A stretch of DNA of 64,000 bases from Progne subis subis (Eukaryota > Chordata > Aves > Passeriformes > Hirundinidae): assembly GCA_022316685.1 (NCBI GenBank), contig JAKJHU010000109.1, positions 496,001 through 560,000 on the forward strand, in the 5' to 3' direction. The first letter of the stretch is position 1; each line of letters starts with the position of its first letter. Positions 63,557-64,000 of the stretch are shown one piece after another. The position numbers were made by a program, and so were the translations under genes. Under the pieces are notes generated by a model that saw nothing but the letters and a program-made list of their open reading frames with translations, was not told the origin of the DNA and did not search any database.

Positions 63557-63700
63557 CCTGTCACTAACGCTCCAGCCTGTTCACCACGTCCCGCACCGTG
63601 GCGATGAGGTTCTCGTTCTCCTGTGGGTTGGCCAGGATAATACTGTGCAGTCTGTTCATGTAGGAGTCAATAGTTTCCATTGTGGGGGTTTCCCCACTGC
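63557..63700 (-). CDS. Last coding exon of an unidentified minus-strand gene (C-terminal 44 residues)
   Basis: This is a partial gene; the upstream exons lie beyond the right edge. The exon starts at 63700 after a good acceptor (pyrimidine stretch then CTGTAG, AG at 63701-63702). It enters in phase 1: two bases complete a split codon, followed by 44 residues and TAG at 63564-63566. It continues 7 nt past the stop to a strong donor, AGG|GTAAGT, with GT at 63555-63556. The peptide begins SGETPTMETIDSYMNRLH and ends RDVVNRLER. It is leucine/isoleucine-rich with regular charged residues, as expected of an amphipathic C-terminal helix or coiled segment, and no signal or membrane segment is visible. 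The splice sites, open phase and protein-like composition support real coding sequence. I do not recognise the family, so function is left open. A stop so close to the final junction is compatible with escape from nonsense-mediated decay. Confidence 0.8.
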
Positions 63701-64000
63701 CTACAGGGAACAGAGTGAAATGAGCCACAAGGTATTTTGATGACCACAGCAATTCAAAAAAAAGTTAACACTATGCTAAAGGTAATTTGTGCCAACACAC
63801 TACCTGCTACAGGAGGTAATTTTGCTATGCACCACCTCTTGTGACAGATTCTGCTAAACAATGTCCTCCTAACTCCACAAAGTGAGTAGTTCCAAGGATA
63901 TCAGGACTAATGAAGCATGGTTCTCTTTGATTTGGGTCCCATAGTTGATTGTAACAAACTCTTTCAGCTGGGCAGTCATAGAATCTAAGTAGGTTCCTTG
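63701..64000 (-). other. Partial intron upstream of the last coding exon; window edge
   Basis: This is intronic sequence of the minus-strand gene, ending in the acceptor at 63701-63702. No further exon is visible. The final bases (about 63978-64000) read TCATAGAATCTAAGTAGGTT, which resembles the opening of a reverse-oriented CR1 3' end, but the match is too short to call at the window edge. Confidence 0.5.

Noticed and set aside
1..64000. CRISPR arrays, prophage, operons, insertion sequences or endogenous retroviral coding regions
   Set aside because: No regularly spaced repeats, no ribosome-binding-site-led gene clusters, no LTR pairs or recognisable retroviral domains; the sequence is vertebrate genomic DNA.

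Overview
The window looks like vertebrate nuclear DNA from a songbird or other passerine. It has mixed base composition, long stretches with stops in all frames, GT-AG splice signals, avian-type CR1 LINE fragments and ancient MIR-like SINEs. The diagnostic element is a minus-strand SINE at 41921-42056. Its head resembles tRNA-Ile(AAT) and its tail resembles the 3' end of CR1-X. This is the architecture described for the passerine SINE family TguSINE1. Species cannot be called from sequence alone.

Only the right edge can be assigned to a protein-coding gene. A minus-strand gene enters from beyond 64000. It has one visible coding exon (63557-63700, stop TAG at 63564-63566), then a 2277-nt intron with clean splice sites, then a terminal 3'UTR exon starting at 61279. 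That exon probably ends near 58690, just after an AATAAA signal at 58710-58715. The stop codon lies 7 nt before the last exon junction. The encoded C-terminus looks real and helical but I cannot name the gene.

Positions 1 to about 58.6 kb look intergenic, downstream of that gene. I see no convincing coding exon there. The many open frames of 60-225 codons have random-looking composition and overlap on both strands. Supported contents are two CR1 fragments (32574-32906 and 38044-38232, both minus), the SINE, about six MIR-like relics (near 180, 7000, 10024, 20095, 25203 and 37611), and simple-sequence tracts. The largest tract is an A/C-rich block at 24911-25133 with guanine-quadruplex potential on the minus strand. 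There is also a small isolated CpG-rich block at 38616-38915 that could be an orphan promoter or enhancer. AT-rich, homeodomain-motif-rich stretches (for example 19577-19780, 21300-21560, 28280-28410, 31140-31300, 61786-62010) look like conserved non-coding elements, but this is inference without an alignment.

No bacterial, phage, CRISPR, rRNA or functional tRNA features were found.
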